The translations under genes were made by a program, and so were the position numbers. From Bombyx mori (taxonomy: Eukaryota > Arthropoda > Insecta > Lepidoptera > Bombycidae): DNA of 64,000 bases. Each line of letters starts with the position of its first letter. The first letter of the stretch is position 1. Location of the stretch: contig NC_085129.1 in NCBI RefSeq assembly GCF_030269925.1, positions 11,151,501 to 11,215,500 on the forward strand, read 5' to 3'. The notes under the pieces are model-generated. The model did not search any database and was not told the DNA's origin. It saw only the letters and a program-made list of their open reading frames with translations. This document shows positions 13,180-27,276 of this stretch, piece by piece.

Positions 13180-13280
13180 GACCCGGCCTCTTCACTTCCA
13201 TTCGTTTTTGTTGCACATTTTTTGTTGCTCCGCGCCGTATTTATCAGCCGCCATTTTATGTACCACCTGCCGCGGTCGTT
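13180..13280. promoter_or_regulatory. GC-rich islet with YY1/PHO-like motif on the minus strand
   Basis: GCCGCCATTTT at 13247-13257 is the exact reverse complement of the 11-mer in the islet at 10983. The surrounding 100 bp is GC-rich relative to its flanks, with CGCGCCG and CCGCGG nearby. The flanks return abruptly to AT-rich sequence. No coding sense is evident. Confidence 0.35.
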
Positions 13281-14734
13281 ACCCATTTATAAAAACTCCC
13301 CTCTTTTAACAAAAGAGGTTCCCGAAATTATTCTTACTTATAATTACGACTCCGAAGCGTTTACATTTTTTTTACTAACAAAAAAAATCTCCCTTTAAAT
13401 TCTTTCGAAACAGCATTTCTTAATAGTCGCATAGGACCCGTTTTTAGACAGCAAAAAATGTAAACAATTCTGGTTTTTGTAAGGTTTTCGGAATACGTAT
13501 AACTTTTATTAATAATAACTGCGACGTGTGGTTGCAAGAATTATGGCACCTTAAAAAAATATGTGCTCATCGTTAATCACGCTAACTTCGTTAATAGGTA
13601 CAGTAATTAAAACATATCTAATAAAAAGTATTATAAATCGATTAAAAATTCGTTACACGGAAATTAACGAACTAAGACTTGGACTGATAATATTAATGAT
13701 CAATCCCAAGAATAAAAAGATAAAATAATTATCATTTCGAAAAACTGCTAATCGCTTTCATTATGAACACCAATCAAAAAAATTAAAAAGAAAAAACTTC
13801 CTCAATGAAGCCAAACATTACCGAAGACAGTTGTCAAAGAAGTTTTGAGTAGATATAAATTCCAGTTTAGTTCGATATTGCTCAAAGTTGGTCTTATAAA
13901 GTTAAACAAACTTCTTTTCAAAGAAACGGAGAAACTTTTAATTCTCTTTCTGCGGATTCTAATAAGCGTGGGGTAGAACTTTGTTCCCTGTTCTATATTA
14001 GTTGTTAGAGCTGTCGGGTCAAACAATAAATCATTAAATTATTATTATTTGAAGCGTTGTACCAAAAATTTAGTTGTATTATTTGAGCTTGTTTATAATA
14101 CAGGTTTTAAGGTCGACACTTCATTACATTATTAATTTGTGAGATCAAAATTTATGATTACACCACATTTAATTTAACTAATAATCATAGATCGTGTCTT
14201 TTCCGTCGAAAACATTTGAAGTTCTTTGGTATTAAATGTGATGAACAAAAAGGGGTGAAAAAAATAATATGTTATTTATGGTGGTATGTGATAGGTTACT
14301 ACAACACCCAATTAAATTCGGGACTACTAAAATTATCTAACTATGTCTGTCTCAATAATAGATATATTGAGACTTAGTCTTATTTAGTCTCTTTAGTACC
14401 TATCTTCGTAACCTGTTAAATTCCAGAATCAAAAGAACCGATTTAGGTCGATATATAGGTCACTGTATTTCCGTAACTACTCTATTTTCTGTCACAAGAT
14501 ATGTAAACAGGCAATGTCGTAATAGGATTGAAATAACTGGCAATCACCCATCGGTATTATATCGTAAAACCCCAAACGTAATAATGTAACATTTCTCAGA
14601 AACAATAACCTCGAAAGCAATTGTAATGTAACATAAAACTCGACTACCGTCATTGATGTTGAACACACATCGTGATGTTTACAAACACAGATAGAATGAG
14701 CTCTCGCATTCCATTAATGTGAAGTACACATCTC

Positions 14735-14800
14735 CACGCGGCGTGACCGGGGTCGTCGCCGGTGTCAGATCAGATGGCCGACTTCCACTAAATGAGCCCA
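14735..14800. promoter_or_regulatory. Small GC-rich patch with weaker motif CAGATGGCCG
   Basis: A compact GC-rich stretch includes GGCGTGACCGGGGTCGTCGC, followed by CAGATGGCCG at 14771-14780. It resembles the other ATGGC-bearing islets but the flanking bases of the motif differ, so the assignment is weaker. Confidence 0.2.
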
Positions 14801-16930
14801 GTTTGTAAGATAAGTCTTGTTATATTTTGAGTTGGCATCCGACCTTTAATTTATCACGAATTCAGAGATATAATCCGCGGACAGCTGGCTCCGTTGTTTT
14901 AAAAGTAAGCGATCACATTGCCTGCCTCACATATGAATAGACTCATTATGCGCGGGGTTATTTTTAATGTCTTTTGATTTTGTGACTTAAAAATACCTAC
15001 GCGGAATAATTAAGAGGAAACTATTGAGTATTACTGCACGTCATTTTATGGCTTCGTTATTAATTTGTTCATATATTAACTTTTAATCGATCAACAGTTA
15101 CTGGAAGAGCTTGCGATGAGTTTACACGTATGATTTGAAGGATGGGATAGCCGTTATACCTGCTATAAATCAAACAATAATATAACAAGACGGTATTCAC
15201 GTAGTCACAGAGAGTCGCAGAGAGTAAAATATTTAATAGCTGTTAATGAATTCTATTCCCAAGTGTCAAAGATCAATTCAAGATAATTAATTGTAAAAGA
15301 ACTAATTATCTTCTAGTCATTACCAGAACAAGTTTATTTCGCAGTAAATGATTAAAATATGTTGAGCAGGTTATTTATTAATTCAATAAAATATGGGTTG
15401 GTCAGAAATTTGAGCTATGTATAAGCTCTGTTGCTGTTATCATCAGTGCTGTTAATTATGTTTTTTGCGGATGCAGTTACATAAACATGTATGTACGTGT
15501 TCTATCTTGCTAATCAATATCAATATGGCTACAGTTACGACTCGGCTAGCGTACTATAAAAACACTAATAAAAATAAACACTGACAAAGATTGTTAACTC
15601 CGATACTTCAAAGATTTTACGGTGAAACTTTTATAGTACAAATTAAAATGCAAAGTGGTGAAAGCTTTTTGTTTGTTATGCCTCCTACGGCTTAAGGCTA
15701 AATAAATTATGAGTATCAATTTGAATGTCGGTATTCGTTATATATTTATTACTTGGTTAAATGGTATCCAAATTATTATTATTATCGAATGCTTTAATAT
15801 TATACAATTAAACTTGAATACACTATTTCAAAACCTAAAGGGAATATTTTTTTAGCCATGACCGCTCCCCTTCTGTCGGCCATTATGTTCGGCTATTTTC
15901 GAAAGCAAAAATAAAAGAAAAGAAATCGCAACTTTAATACATGACCTGTATTTGTTTATCGGTAACGAAATACTCACACGATGCTTACGAAATTAAATTA
16001 ATTCATACCAGTATTAAATAGGATAAAAATAACAGATAATAATTGTAACAGTAATAATGATCATAATGTTTTTAATGTTATAAAATATTATTTTAAACGT
16101 AATTGAATTGTATTGAGGTCATATTATTGTAAAGTTGGTTAGACGTTAAAGCCAATAGAAGTACTTATGCACATATAAATTGTTATACCCTATATGTGTT
16201 CGAAAGCCAAAGATTTAATGACATTAACACGTTTATTTCCATGATAATCAAATTGAGCGAAAAACGCAAGAATTCAGATAGTGGCGTTGGACGCTGGACG
16301 AAGATTTATCTATTGTTATCACGAACGTTCGCGGGGCCTTTAATAATTCCGTGGACAGGTCAACCTTGACACCAATCATCCAATGTTTACGTTTCATTAA
16401 AAGCTTTATGTTTCTTACCAATTTATTCTTGTTTATTGTTTCAGGTAAACAGTTCTGCTCACAACCATACATCTTTCCGCGAGTACGGTAAAGTTTCTTC
16501 ACAAACGCTGAGTTATTTTGAGACTTTGATTTATAATATCCGCTTTTGAATTCTTACGGGGAATAGGTTATTTTGTTGCATCAACACGTGTATCATGCGC
16601 GCCGGGATTATTATTAAAAGTCATGTTGAATAGGCTCATCGTCTTCGGTATTCAAATATGTAGATATTATATTTTATATCTATTCTGTTAACACAACAAA
16701 CGTTAGATAAATATTATGAATAAATTATATTTAAATAAGAATGTTTGTAGCAGTCGTAACCTTCAGACTATCTACATATAATTACTTACAAACATTATCT
16801 CACTATCTATTTGAATGCTCATGTGTTATTGTAAACAAGTTCATGAATAAGTTTTTTACTATATGACATTATCTTTAGGAATAAAAATAATTGATCCGAT
16901 CTCTTGCTTACAATGTAACGTCAAGCTTAT

Positions 16931-17194
16931 AATTTTTTTTTTTTTTTTTATTGCTTATATGTATGGACGAGCTCACAGCCCACCTGATGTTAAGTGGTTA
17001 CTGGAGCCCATAGACATCTACAACGTAAATGCGCCACACACCTTGAGATATAGTTCTAAGGTCTCAGTATAGTCACAACGGCTGCCCCACCCTTCAAACC
17101 GAAACGCATTACTGCTTCACGGCAGAAATAGGCGGGGCGGTGGTACCTACCCGTGCGGACTCACAAGAGGTCCTACCACCAGTAATTACGCAAA
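16931..17194 (-). mobile_element. Well-preserved family A LINE tail with probable target duplication
   Basis: A long T run then TTATTGCTTATATG, with the complete tail to TCCTACCACCAGT. TTATAATTTT appears on both sides (16927 onward and 17195-17204), consistent with target-primed insertion. A 69-codon frame that crosses its edge is not a gene. Confidence 0.85.
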
Positions 17195-20100
17195 TTATAA
17201 TTTTGCGGGTTTCATTTTTATTATACGATTAGTTAATATGATATACTCGTAAATCATTACTTCCATCATAATCATCCCATGAAGTTGGATGCTATCCCGC
17301 CCGGGTTGACTGATTTTCTGTGATGTCATAAATAATCCAGTTCTGGTTTGAACGTAGGATAATCATTATTTTAATGCAATTGACCTTGTGGTCTGTAGAA
17401 AATGTTTATTTATTTTCGTTGATTATACTTCGTAACCTTGAATTTTAATCTTATTGTAGTAACAATGTAACATATGTGGTTCCCCAATTACAAATTGTAA
17501 AAAACAGCGTTCAAATTCCACAAGTTAATTCACATTCAACTCTGATAAATGGTGTTTAGTCGAACGTGTGCGAACAGCGAGATCGGCAGAAGCCACGATG
17601 AGAATGAATTTCCCATGAGGTTTGTTCTATGTACAGAAACGTACCGTGGTTACTGACCTGATTACACTTACGACTCGTGATCGTCCATTTTAACTATTTA
17701 AATCTGACTGAATTCGTGACTTGCAAAAGTCAATGAGATTGATTTTCTCGATGTTTCTCGATCTAGTCAATGTGATGAATTTTGGGAATCGAATGAATGG
17801 CTTTATCTAGATGTCCTCATAAAGGTTATACCTTGAAAGGAATTTGTAGATCTTACCGAAAATATAGATAAGCTCGTAAGTCATGGTTCATTAAAAACAC
17901 AATAAATATTAATAAGTGGAGAAGTCACTCATGATAATTGTATGCGTAAACGTAATGTCTGCATTAAAACGTGCATTGAATATTAAATTACGTTGATAGC
18001 TGACTCAGTAGATATTAAATGACTCAGTTTGTCTTCTCATCATTAAACAATTGTTTCAACTAAGCTAATAAAATGTGCAATTTCAAATAACGAATTCACG
18101 AATGATCAATATTTTGCACGAAAATAGCTGACTGTTTGACGTCAATAAAATTGACGCATACACGGTACGGCTTATAAATCTGGTACTGTGTTTCCCGTTA
18201 CTGGGAAACTCATGAATGGAACTTAAATATTTTACTTCGTTTTATTGTCTGTTTCCACGAATCTGTACATGTTTGCTATCGTTAGTCTGTTACTTTATTT
18301 AATTCTATCCAAGTGAAATATGTTTTTTCTGTCCGCACTAATTGATCAACATAAATATTTTGTAAACAAGTAAGAACACTGTTTAAATCGTTTATTAATT
18401 ATTTTTCTACCTCACTTTTTCTGTATGTTTTTTTTTTTGTGGTCACTCCTGAATAGCTGGTCTGAGTTTGTATAGGTCTCTGAGTGTATTTATTTTCAAG
18501 GCTATACAATGCTTGCCCAGCACGTTAATACAGAATAGACTTAAAACTCATTAACCGGCGCCTGATTATCTAGTTAAATGTAAAAACAAAGAAATATGTA
18601 TATACATTAACACATTAACAGCGTAATGAGAAACCTGTATTTAGAATTCAATGGAATTGCGCCACAAATGTTTACCTTATTCATTCGCAGTGCATCATGT
18701 TCGCGTGACCAAGTGAATTCATTGTATGATCAAAACAAATCATAATGCAGTGTTTGTTATAAATCTTGATCAATAAACCTCTTGTGTCAGCCACCGTTTA
18801 ATGTAACTTCGTTTTCCGTTATTTAAATGTTATAAGTTCATATATTCTGAGTGCCTACGGTGTAGGATTGTCTGGCTTTTATCCAAAACGTCTGCCAGAC
18901 ATCTCTAGAATTATTTTTACTTTCATTCTAAATCAAAGCGAAATATGTTGAATTAAAAAATGCTTCGTTCTTCATTTTCATACAGACGTTTATAGGTTTA
19001 CGGTTCACAAAGGCATTTACTGTTGTTACTGCTCTGCAAAACGTGTTGTAAATGTTAATTGAAAATTGAAGAGATCAAGCTAGCTTAAAAATTACAATAC
19101 TTTATCGCGTCGAATTTATAAACAATAAAGGTAAATAACGAATTCCTTGAAATAAAGTCATGTGATTTTATCTTAAATTAAAGATAATAAAAAAATTTGT
19201 TGAATTAGATAAGTTATCATTGAACATGCTGTTTGTTTTTATTATCTAAAGAAATGCAGATTAAATCAATTACTTTAATATTATTTATCGTACGTTCCCT
19301 CATTATCATATCGCTATCAGACAAGTTATAATGCCCTGTGATTTAGAATTAGGTCATCGTCAAAAGTATTAGACTGTCGATTTCCGTTTAAATTAGCTAT
19401 TTCCTATATTATATCACAAATCACGTCAACTCAGATGTTTTATTTAAAAACACAAATTCTATTAAATCAATGTTCATGGTCAACTAAAAATAAAATAATC
19501 TACATGTTATCAACGACAAAATTGTTGTTGACGATAATATAAAAAAACCAAATATGGTATAAATTGATTATAATTGACGTTTGTGGTATGCTAAAGAAGT
19601 TGATAATCGTGTAATGAATATGCGCACAATGCGAGACGGACATCTCCGGGCGCGCCTCGATCTTGGTCAAGGCGAGGCTGTCGACCGTGGAATCACGCCA
19701 AACCTGCCCACTGTAATGAACGCCGTTTGTCATATTTTTTATTGGAAACAATGAGCGGATAATAATATTTAATGAACGGTGACGTCGTCTGTGTAATCTC
19801 TTGCAAAGGTAATTTGACTGTAGAGATAAATCTTCCTTGTCGGCGGAGCGTAACGTTGACACGTACAACTATCCGATATGAGAGGTCACGACTCACGGTC
19901 CTCTTACAGGCGGAAATTTTCCGAACAGAGACAGTTTCGCTGCAGCGACTTCGAATTTTGTTAGATTGCAGAGAAATTTAAAAATGTCTCATTTTGTTTT
20001 CAACAAAACTGTTTTATTTTGTAATACTTGTGTTGGTATACCAGCACACGAGGAATGTAATGTAAATTAAGAAAAGTAGCGCGGTTTCGTTAATGTCTTG

Positions 20101-21682
20101 GCTATGTTCCAAACTTGAAAGTATGGTCATGCAATTTCAAGGGCGAAACGTACATTATATTAGTACTTAAAATGTGTTAAACGATTTCAAAGTCAAATCA
20201 CGTAGTAATTTTGAGAATAAAGTTTCTGTTTCATTTCGATAATAATAATCAAAACACGCACATAAAAGCTTTAGAAGTTCAAACATCAAAATCACTTTGA
20301 TTTTATTTTATGGAATGATTTATTGCTGTCAAATTACTATTTGAATCCGTTATAAAGTCGTCTACTTGCGTAAAGGCGTCAAACGATTACTATTTGTTTG
20401 AAAATTTACTACTAACAGAATTTGCTGGCCGCTATCCATAAAATGAGGCATCATAAATTATATTCCCCAATTTCCGAGCATCGTAACACGAACGAAAACA
20501 AACCGTAAAAGCGTGATTCACGCATTCGTAAATGCGCAGATTGTTGCTTGGAAACACAGAAGATCGATTTGTAACCGATCTATCAAGTCAAATACAATGA
20601 TAAAAGCTAATTGTTTTTTGCAATAAATGAGATGATTTTTATTTTTATTGAAACTACTGCTATCCAGTTTGAAGCGGTTTTTAACTTAGGTATCTGCAAT
20701 CGTGCTCTGATTCTCAACTAAAATATTTATGGAGAAGAATGAAGAATTTTTTGAACTCAAATCGTTAACGCTATCTCCATTGTTTTATTTTTGAACTTCG
20801 AAATTCTATAAATAAGTACTTTTCTATTGGAAAACCTGTAGTTTGGACGTGCGCCAACATTCATGTACGAGTAATCGTATTCCAAGTGGTCGTATCAACT
20901 AAATGTTGATTGATGGTTTCCCTTCTCTGTAAACGACCGGATCGACCTTTGCCGTAGCAGTTAACTTGAATATAAATGTTATAACAATTTTCGCCCAATC
21001 GAGTACTTTGGACTTTATTACAAAACGAAAAAAGAACATTGAAGCCGGATGATAGGATGGGATGATGGACGATGGACGTAAACTTATATAGTTTTGTATT
21101 TAAATAATTTTCTCATTATTCCTATATAGTATTTACTTCGGTTTTCGTGAGTTGAAAACACAATTAAAACTACTTTACGGCTTAACGACTAACCGTGGTA
21201 CGTGAGTGACCTTGAAAACTGTAAAGGATTGGAAAATTTTCAGAAATAATATAAATGGGAGATTAAAGCGTAAAAATAGTCTTAATCATCTTACTTAAAT
21301 TGATTGGAATTGACATTTAAATGACAATTTCACCCTTGCGATCGTGGATTTTGTATGGCGTTGAATATTAAGTAAATCCATCGGCTATCGATATTAGAAT
21401 CAGAGTAACCTGTTCTAAATTTAATTACCGTGTCCATGATAATATTATATTTAACGAATCAAACATTTATTCGTGCTGTTTTATCTTTTAAGTTTTATTA
21501 ATATTCGTCCATAAAGTTCGAGGGAATTTCCAACAATTTCCACAATATGTTATATGCTTTAATTATGTCATATTGTTTGGTACGAAAACTTGGATAAAAT
21601 AGTACAATACGCGTGGCTACAAATACACTATTAAAGCCATGTGGAAATTCTAACCTCTTACGCTCAGACTTCTCGCTTAGAC
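17195..21682. other. Long non-coding stretch
   Basis: AT-rich throughout, with one GC-rich spot at 19630-19700 (CATCTCCGGGCGCGCCTCG). The 122-codon minus-strand frame over 19500-19868 crosses this spot but turns AT-rich and hydrophobic without family likeness. A 20-bp near-palindrome lies at 20029-20048 (TGTGTTGGTATACCAGCACA). Confidence 0.4.
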
Positions 21683-21693
21683 ACTATATGCTC

Positions 21694-21977
21694 TCTCTCG
21701 TCGAACTCGACAAAGAGTTCGCCGTGCAACCTAACCCATGAATCAGCTCGCTGAGTTTCTCGCCGGATCTTCTCAGCGGGTCGCGATTCCGATCCGGTAG
21801 TAGATTCATTCGCGAAGCTACTCTTGAGCTGTTAGGTCTCCTTCGGAGGCGCTCGGGTAGCTGTTAGCAAATCCCACCCCTCTTGGCTGAGCCTTTGCTC
21901 GCCCACCTGTCCTGGTGAAACTGGAAAGGCCTCCGGGCCATCAGTAATCCTTCATTCATAAAATAAAAATAAAAAAA
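21694..21977 (+). mobile_element. Family B retroelement tail with 11-bp target duplication
   Basis: Perfect flanking ACTATATGCTC (21683-21693 and 21978-21988) and an A-rich end (AAATAAAAATAAAAAAAA). It is 5' truncated relative to the copy at 11691, to which it is otherwise very similar, with a small deletion after GCGAAGC. It is a recent-looking insertion. Confidence 0.85.
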
Positions 21978-22620
21978 ACTATATGCTCAGTGTTAACACG
22001 TTGGAATAAGAATTTAAAACAAAAGTTATTATTCACTTTTATTACGTTTTAAATTTCATGTTACGACACTTGGGGTACTACCTGGTACTACTAAAACTTT
22101 TCACGTGCGGAACTTCAACTTTGTGAACTTTCAGGTCAATATTATACAGTTTTTTTCCCTTTTCTTGTAGATGTTACATTGCACCAGTCTTGTTTTATGA
22201 TTATAATCAAACGTATTTTTTTGCAGAACAAATATGTAGTAGTAATCTGTGTTTAATTGTATGTTATAAATGAAAACTATAGTATAAAATATAGACAAAA
22301 CTAAAATCAATAATTAAGCTTAGAGAGAACCAAATTAAATCGTGACTCGCGAGAGTGCTTCTGAATTGTGATGAATTTCAATTAATGAAATCTAAATCAA
22401 AAGGTGATCAGTCGCATTAGTCACGATCAGTTTTTAGGTATATAGAGAATTGTTTTCTATATTCTATTTAGTCGCACAAGGTAGGGCCCAAAGTAGTTTG
22501 ATATCTAACAGATCTTGTAGGGATTTGAAGTTGTAATTTTGTTTTGAAACAGGCTGAGATCACTTTAGACTGAGGCTGAGACTTTATTTTGGGCAAAAGT
22601 CATAACTTACAAACAACATT

Positions 22621-22860
22621 TATTTTTATTGCATATATGTGTGAACGATCTCACAATCCACCTTTGTGTTAAGTAGTTGTCGGAGCTCATAGACGTGACT
22701 TCGTATATTCCGCAACATACCACGAGAGAGCCTGAAGAATTGATTGTATAGAATAAAAGCTGTCCCATCCTTCAAATTGGTAAGCATTACTGCTTCGTGG
22801 CATTCGTGGATTGTAGTAACTACCGGTGCGGACTCACAAGACGCGTAACCAACCAGTAAT
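22621..22860 (-). mobile_element. Diverged family A LINE tail
   Basis: The segment runs from TTTTTATTGCATATATG to AACCAACCAGTAAT and keeps family order throughout. The 110-codon minus-strand frame over it is a by-product. Confidence 0.7.
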
Positions 22861-24499
22861 ACAGTAACGTACAGATTATCCACTTCCAAACATTGTCTAC
22901 AGCTCTTTTTCCAAGAACAAAATAGTACTATATAGTTCGGATCTTGGCAACTGCGCAATTTCGCCTACTCACATTAAGGATAACGTGTTTATTTTGTAAC
23001 TTTCACAACTTTTGTGTTGATACAATTCTCTCTTTTGGTGAAAGGTCTTTTAGTACTCATTAAATTAATGATTTTATTAAGTTTTTTTAATGGTTCTGTT
23101 GAATAATTCACTCAGGTAACATTAAATGTAATGTAATTATTGTAATAAATTTAACTTAATATTCTGGTCCAGCGTGACCATTCACTACATAATTAATAAA
23201 CAAATAATACCTTTCAATAGTTAATCTATTTGTAAATTACTGAATTACTTGATCGAAGGCACGTTCGAGTTAATTAACTTTTAAAACATTTTTTTTGTCC
23301 TTAGGTATCAAAAAAACTAAGCACTTTTAAAAGATTCCGAAATAATCTGATAGAACCTCGGCGTTGTGGAACTTCGAAAATTTCGCCCCTTGCTACGAGT
23401 TTGTACCGCCTTTAAAGGGGTATGCCGCGGGTGGGTACCGGGTAAACACCCCTCACTCCGGTTTGTGAATACCGCTTAAACTTCTCTACGTAATTGCTGT
23501 CTGGCTGCGAATAAACTTTGTATTACATTACCCGAGTTAATTTATAGTGTCTTCTTATTCATTGCCTAAAGTTAGTTTTGTTTTCCAAACGACCCGAGTT
23601 ATGCCAACTAGTTGAAGTTTCGAACGCGTGTTTCATCAGAATCTCAGTAAAAACTTGTACGAACTATACTTATGATGTGTATTTTTGAAACAAGTTTCGT
23701 CGGGTTATCTAATTATGTATAATGTTTTGCCCAGTTTTGACTGTTTTGGCTCAAAACATGTTTACACTACTTATAATGACAGGGAATTTCGGAAAAGATC
23801 ATGACCTTGACAATGCCTTTACACCTAACGCTTTAACACGCTTCCACTAACTTGACATGTATCTATTTATTTAACTACATATTTAACGGAAAATATAAAC
23901 GTAGCTTTCGTTAACTTCAAGACATCCGATTGACTTGAAACTTTGCGCATGTCTCTAGGACCAACGATAATATAAAAATTGTATTATTTCGGCCTAATAT
24001 TCTGAAAATATCGTTGGGATAACAGAATATTTTGTAATTTAATAATTAATAAAAATATAATGCTATGTGTGGGTTTGTTTATTAAGTTATACAATAATTT
24101 TTTTGTGATTACGTTATTACCAAAACAAGTACTTAATAAAGATAAATCTTTCAGTATCGATTATTATGGTGGTTATAGTCACGCTTCAAGCATCCATTAT
24201 TCGAGTATTCGGTCACGAAATCGTGATTGCAAGTTTAAAACAGATCCATTAAACGTAGCGCCGTGGAGACGACCAATTGTGTCTCTTTCGTACACAGACG
24301 AAAGTTCACAACTGTGTCAGCTCACTAATTGACTATGAACTTTACTATTAAGAGGTTAAGTGGGCAGAAGTTTATCGGGGACGAGCCTTTTAGTCACAAC
24401 AATATGAGGAATCTATAACTAACAAAATAATATACTCGTACTATGTATATAATAGCTTAAGATAAAATCAAAGTAGTAAAAAAATATTCGATACATAAC
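22861..24499. other. Non-coding stretch
   Basis: A GC-rich spot at 23375-23465 (CGCGGGTGGGTACCGGGTAA) lies in AT-rich sequence without frame or splice sites. Nothing else is recognised. Confidence 0.4.
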
Positions 24500-24830
24500 G
24501 AATTGTAGCTTAATTGAGCAATCGCGCAGTGAATGCCAATAAATTTGATGAACTCGCCGCAGAGGTTATCATCTATGTTGTCGAGACACAAGCTTGTTGT
24601 GGCAGCTCTGCCAACGCACATTCCATGTCGAACGAAACACATTTATTATTAGACCCGCATGATAACGATAAACTAACGAGGTCAGACGAGAGCTCGCAAA
24701 AAATAGAAACGCTGCTTCACCGCGCGTGACTAAAGACTCGATGCAGGCAAGATGGCGTGCACATCCGTCCCACTCAGACTACTGCAATCGCCTAAATTCT
24801 CCCGTTCTCTCAGATTCGGCTATGGATATT
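24500..24830. promoter_or_regulatory. GC-richer islet with AAGATGGCG
   Basis: AAGATGGCG lies at 24749-24757 in a GC-richer segment. Just upstream, 24514-24729 is open on the + strand from a TTG (about 70 codons), with balanced composition and phrases such as DELAAEVIIYVVE, but no ATG start, no clear splice sites and no recognisable family. The opposite strand is also open. I favour a regulatory islet; an unrecognised exon is possible. Confidence 0.3.
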
Positions 24831-25794
24831 TTCATTTTTATTGCGAACCGACTAGTTTTTACATAGTTTTTTGTCGTTTAATTTCACGAATTACGTGATG
24901 GTAGTTCCGAGATTTGAGATTGCGACCGACTTTTTTTTTGGAGTTTCATTACGTAATACGACAGATTAGGCATTGAGATATACTTTCATGCAGTTAGTAT
25001 TTAAAGTTGAAATATTAAAAGAGTATCGATTCTTAAGGTTCGCTTATTTAGATATTATTAATGTAATAGTTGTCATCATTCTATAAATTTAAATAAAAGA
25101 ACATAAAAACATCTACCGTTATATCGTCATCGGATTTAAATAAAATTTTAATGGATCTTAGAGCAGAAAAATAAATTAAAAATCGTAATTGCAATTTTAT
25201 TATAAGAAATCGGCATCTAAAAATAAACTAATTTTTATTAAGCTATCTTTTTTTAAATATTTTTTACATTTAATTTTTTTGTAAGCTATTTTGTAGTAAC
25301 CTTATTTTTGCAGGTAAATATTATATGTTATAGGTTTCACTGCGGTTGCTACTACGTTCATGGTTTATTCGTGATTTTGTATTTATCTGAGTATATTTTA
25401 ATACTGTAAACTACCAAAAATTCATGGGATAATTTAGAGTTTTAACAAAGCTCTTTATTTAGACCTTTTGTTAGCTAGCATAGGAATTACGCTCCAAACA
25501 CTTTAAAATTAAAACTGTGTATAGTTTATTTATTGCATTTGACATCATTAATGTATTCTACAAAAGATTACATTTTTATAGAGTGGGTTTTAATCTGGAG
25601 TTTCTGATGATGTGATTTATACATTTTATTTTAAATTGATAACTACAAACAATGAACCTCAACGTTTATTTAACACCAACATTTAAAATATAAGCGCTGA
25701 TGACTGTGAAAACGCATTATCATTAATAACCGTTAAAAGGGTTTGCAAATCAATCAATAATTCAATAGCACTCGTGGAATGTTGCACAAATAAA

Positions 25795-25985
25795 AAAGCA
25801 CGTGGTGTGCAGCCGAAACGTTCCGCTCCGTTTAACGGGCGTACGTTGTGTTGCCAGGCGGACGCGCGGACACGTGATGTTTCTGAGCGAGCCCAATTCA
25901 AAATGGCCGCCAACGCCAGTGCCGCCATTCGCTTTCCCACGTCGCGTACCACCACTTCGCACGCTTCATTCTTGTTTCTTTTCTA
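25795..25985. promoter_or_regulatory. CpG-rich islet with two YY1/PHO-like motifs
   Basis: AAAATGGCCGC (25900-25910) and GCCGCCATTC (25921-25930) face each other 10 bp apart on opposite strands. They lie within about 190 bp containing many CpGs, two CACGTG-type E-boxes (CACGTG at about 25800 and 25871) and CGCGCGG. The paired inverted sites make this one of the best candidate regulatory islets in the window. Overlapping open frames on both strands are probably by-products. Confidence 0.45.
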
Positions 25986-26794
25986 GTAATCAATGCAATA
26001 TATATAGAATTCTGTTACATAGTTATTGTTTACGAACTAATATAAAGTATTGAATGTGAAAATAATATGTTGCAAATATTGTTGTGGCCACTAAATGTGT
26101 CACATGTCAGAATAAATTTTAGATCATTACAGTGATTGTTAAAAATTTCATGGGGCTCCCAAATATATATTTTTCTCTTCAGTGCAATTTACAATAAACT
26201 TACAATATAATAATACAAATAAATTTACATAAACTTATGGGCCTACTAGTCTTTTCGGTGTATGTTAATTTATATTATGAATTCAAAATAATTATTTAAA
26301 ATTTTAAATAAGATACGCAAACGGATTCCTATAAGCGTTCCGCTCAAATATTGATAAAGCGGATAAAGCGCAAGCTTACTACAAAAAAGAGGTCGATGCC
26401 TTCTGCTTGTCATACTATAAAACACACAAGTATGTAGGTATTTATTAGATGTAAATTTCCATGGAATTTTATACAAGATATAGCTCTTTTTTTTAAATGT
26501 ATTTTGATTTTTACGATTAAAGTTTTAAATTAAAAAGGTCTTATAAGCAACATAGGTAACTATGTCAACACAAAAGTTTTGGAATGATTTATAATATAGT
26601 AGTACATGAAAAATAAACAAGTAACGATGAAAAGAAACGAAAATGTAAACTCAGAAGTATTATCAAAACAATGCTATTAATTATTTAAAGCTAACGGATC
26701 CAACAGTTGTCTTGTTACTTTATATTAATACTGGATAAGTACACCTTGATACTGGAAAGTGCACATAGCACACATGAGTTTAACAACGTATTTT

Positions 26795-26960
26795 TCTTCT
26801 TTTTTCCCTCATCCCATCACACTATATGGGTTCAACGCAGTATGTCTTGTTAGCATGCTGCATACGGATTTGGCATAAATTTTACGACCTGACGTCAACC
26901 CTCCTTGAGTTAATTCTCCATAATTATATCCATTATAACTTGCCATAGGGAAGAACTTTT
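26795..26960 (-). mobile_element. Decayed LINE 3' region
   Basis: CCCTCATCCCATCACACTAT, GGGTTCAACGCAGTATGTC and CCTGACGTCAACCCTCCTTG resemble the recurring 3' regions of lepidopteran RTE-like elements in minus orientation. It carries no usable reading frame. This is a recall-based call. Confidence 0.4.
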
Positions 26961-27276
26961 CTGTTCCTTCTTTTGGTGTTTCTTTTGTTTCATCCGTGTT
27001 TGGTTCTATGATTTATATTTTAACAATATAAACATTGCACTAGAATTTAGATTTTCAATACGAAAAGTATAAAAATATCAGATTTTATAAGCCTTTCTCT
27101 ATTTTCATAATAATGTTAAATTAATGGATTTGACAACTACGTTATACCATACAAATTTCGAACTTTACTCGTGGGCTTAAAAAGATCTTTCAGAAAAAAG
27201 CTTTTTCTTAATATTTGTGAATACAACGAATAATCAGCGAAATCGATCGATTCGAAAAAAAAAAGAAGATTTTACT

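Larger units (their letters stand above)
12084..16930. other. Long non-coding stretch
   Basis: Apart from the islets at 13.2 and 14.75 kb, no exon or repeat is recognised. A hairpin with 9-bp perfect arms (GTCTCAATA/TATTGAGAC) lies at about 14351-14375. Short frames at 12399, 13110 and 16248 look like chance. Confidence 0.4.

Noticed and set aside
19500..19868. 122-codon minus-strand frame
   Set aside because: Long by chance: the second half is AT-rich and hydrophobic without motif, and no splice or poly-A context supports it.
22626..22958. 110-codon minus-strand frame
   Set aside because: More than half lies in a decayed family A tail, and the composition is random.
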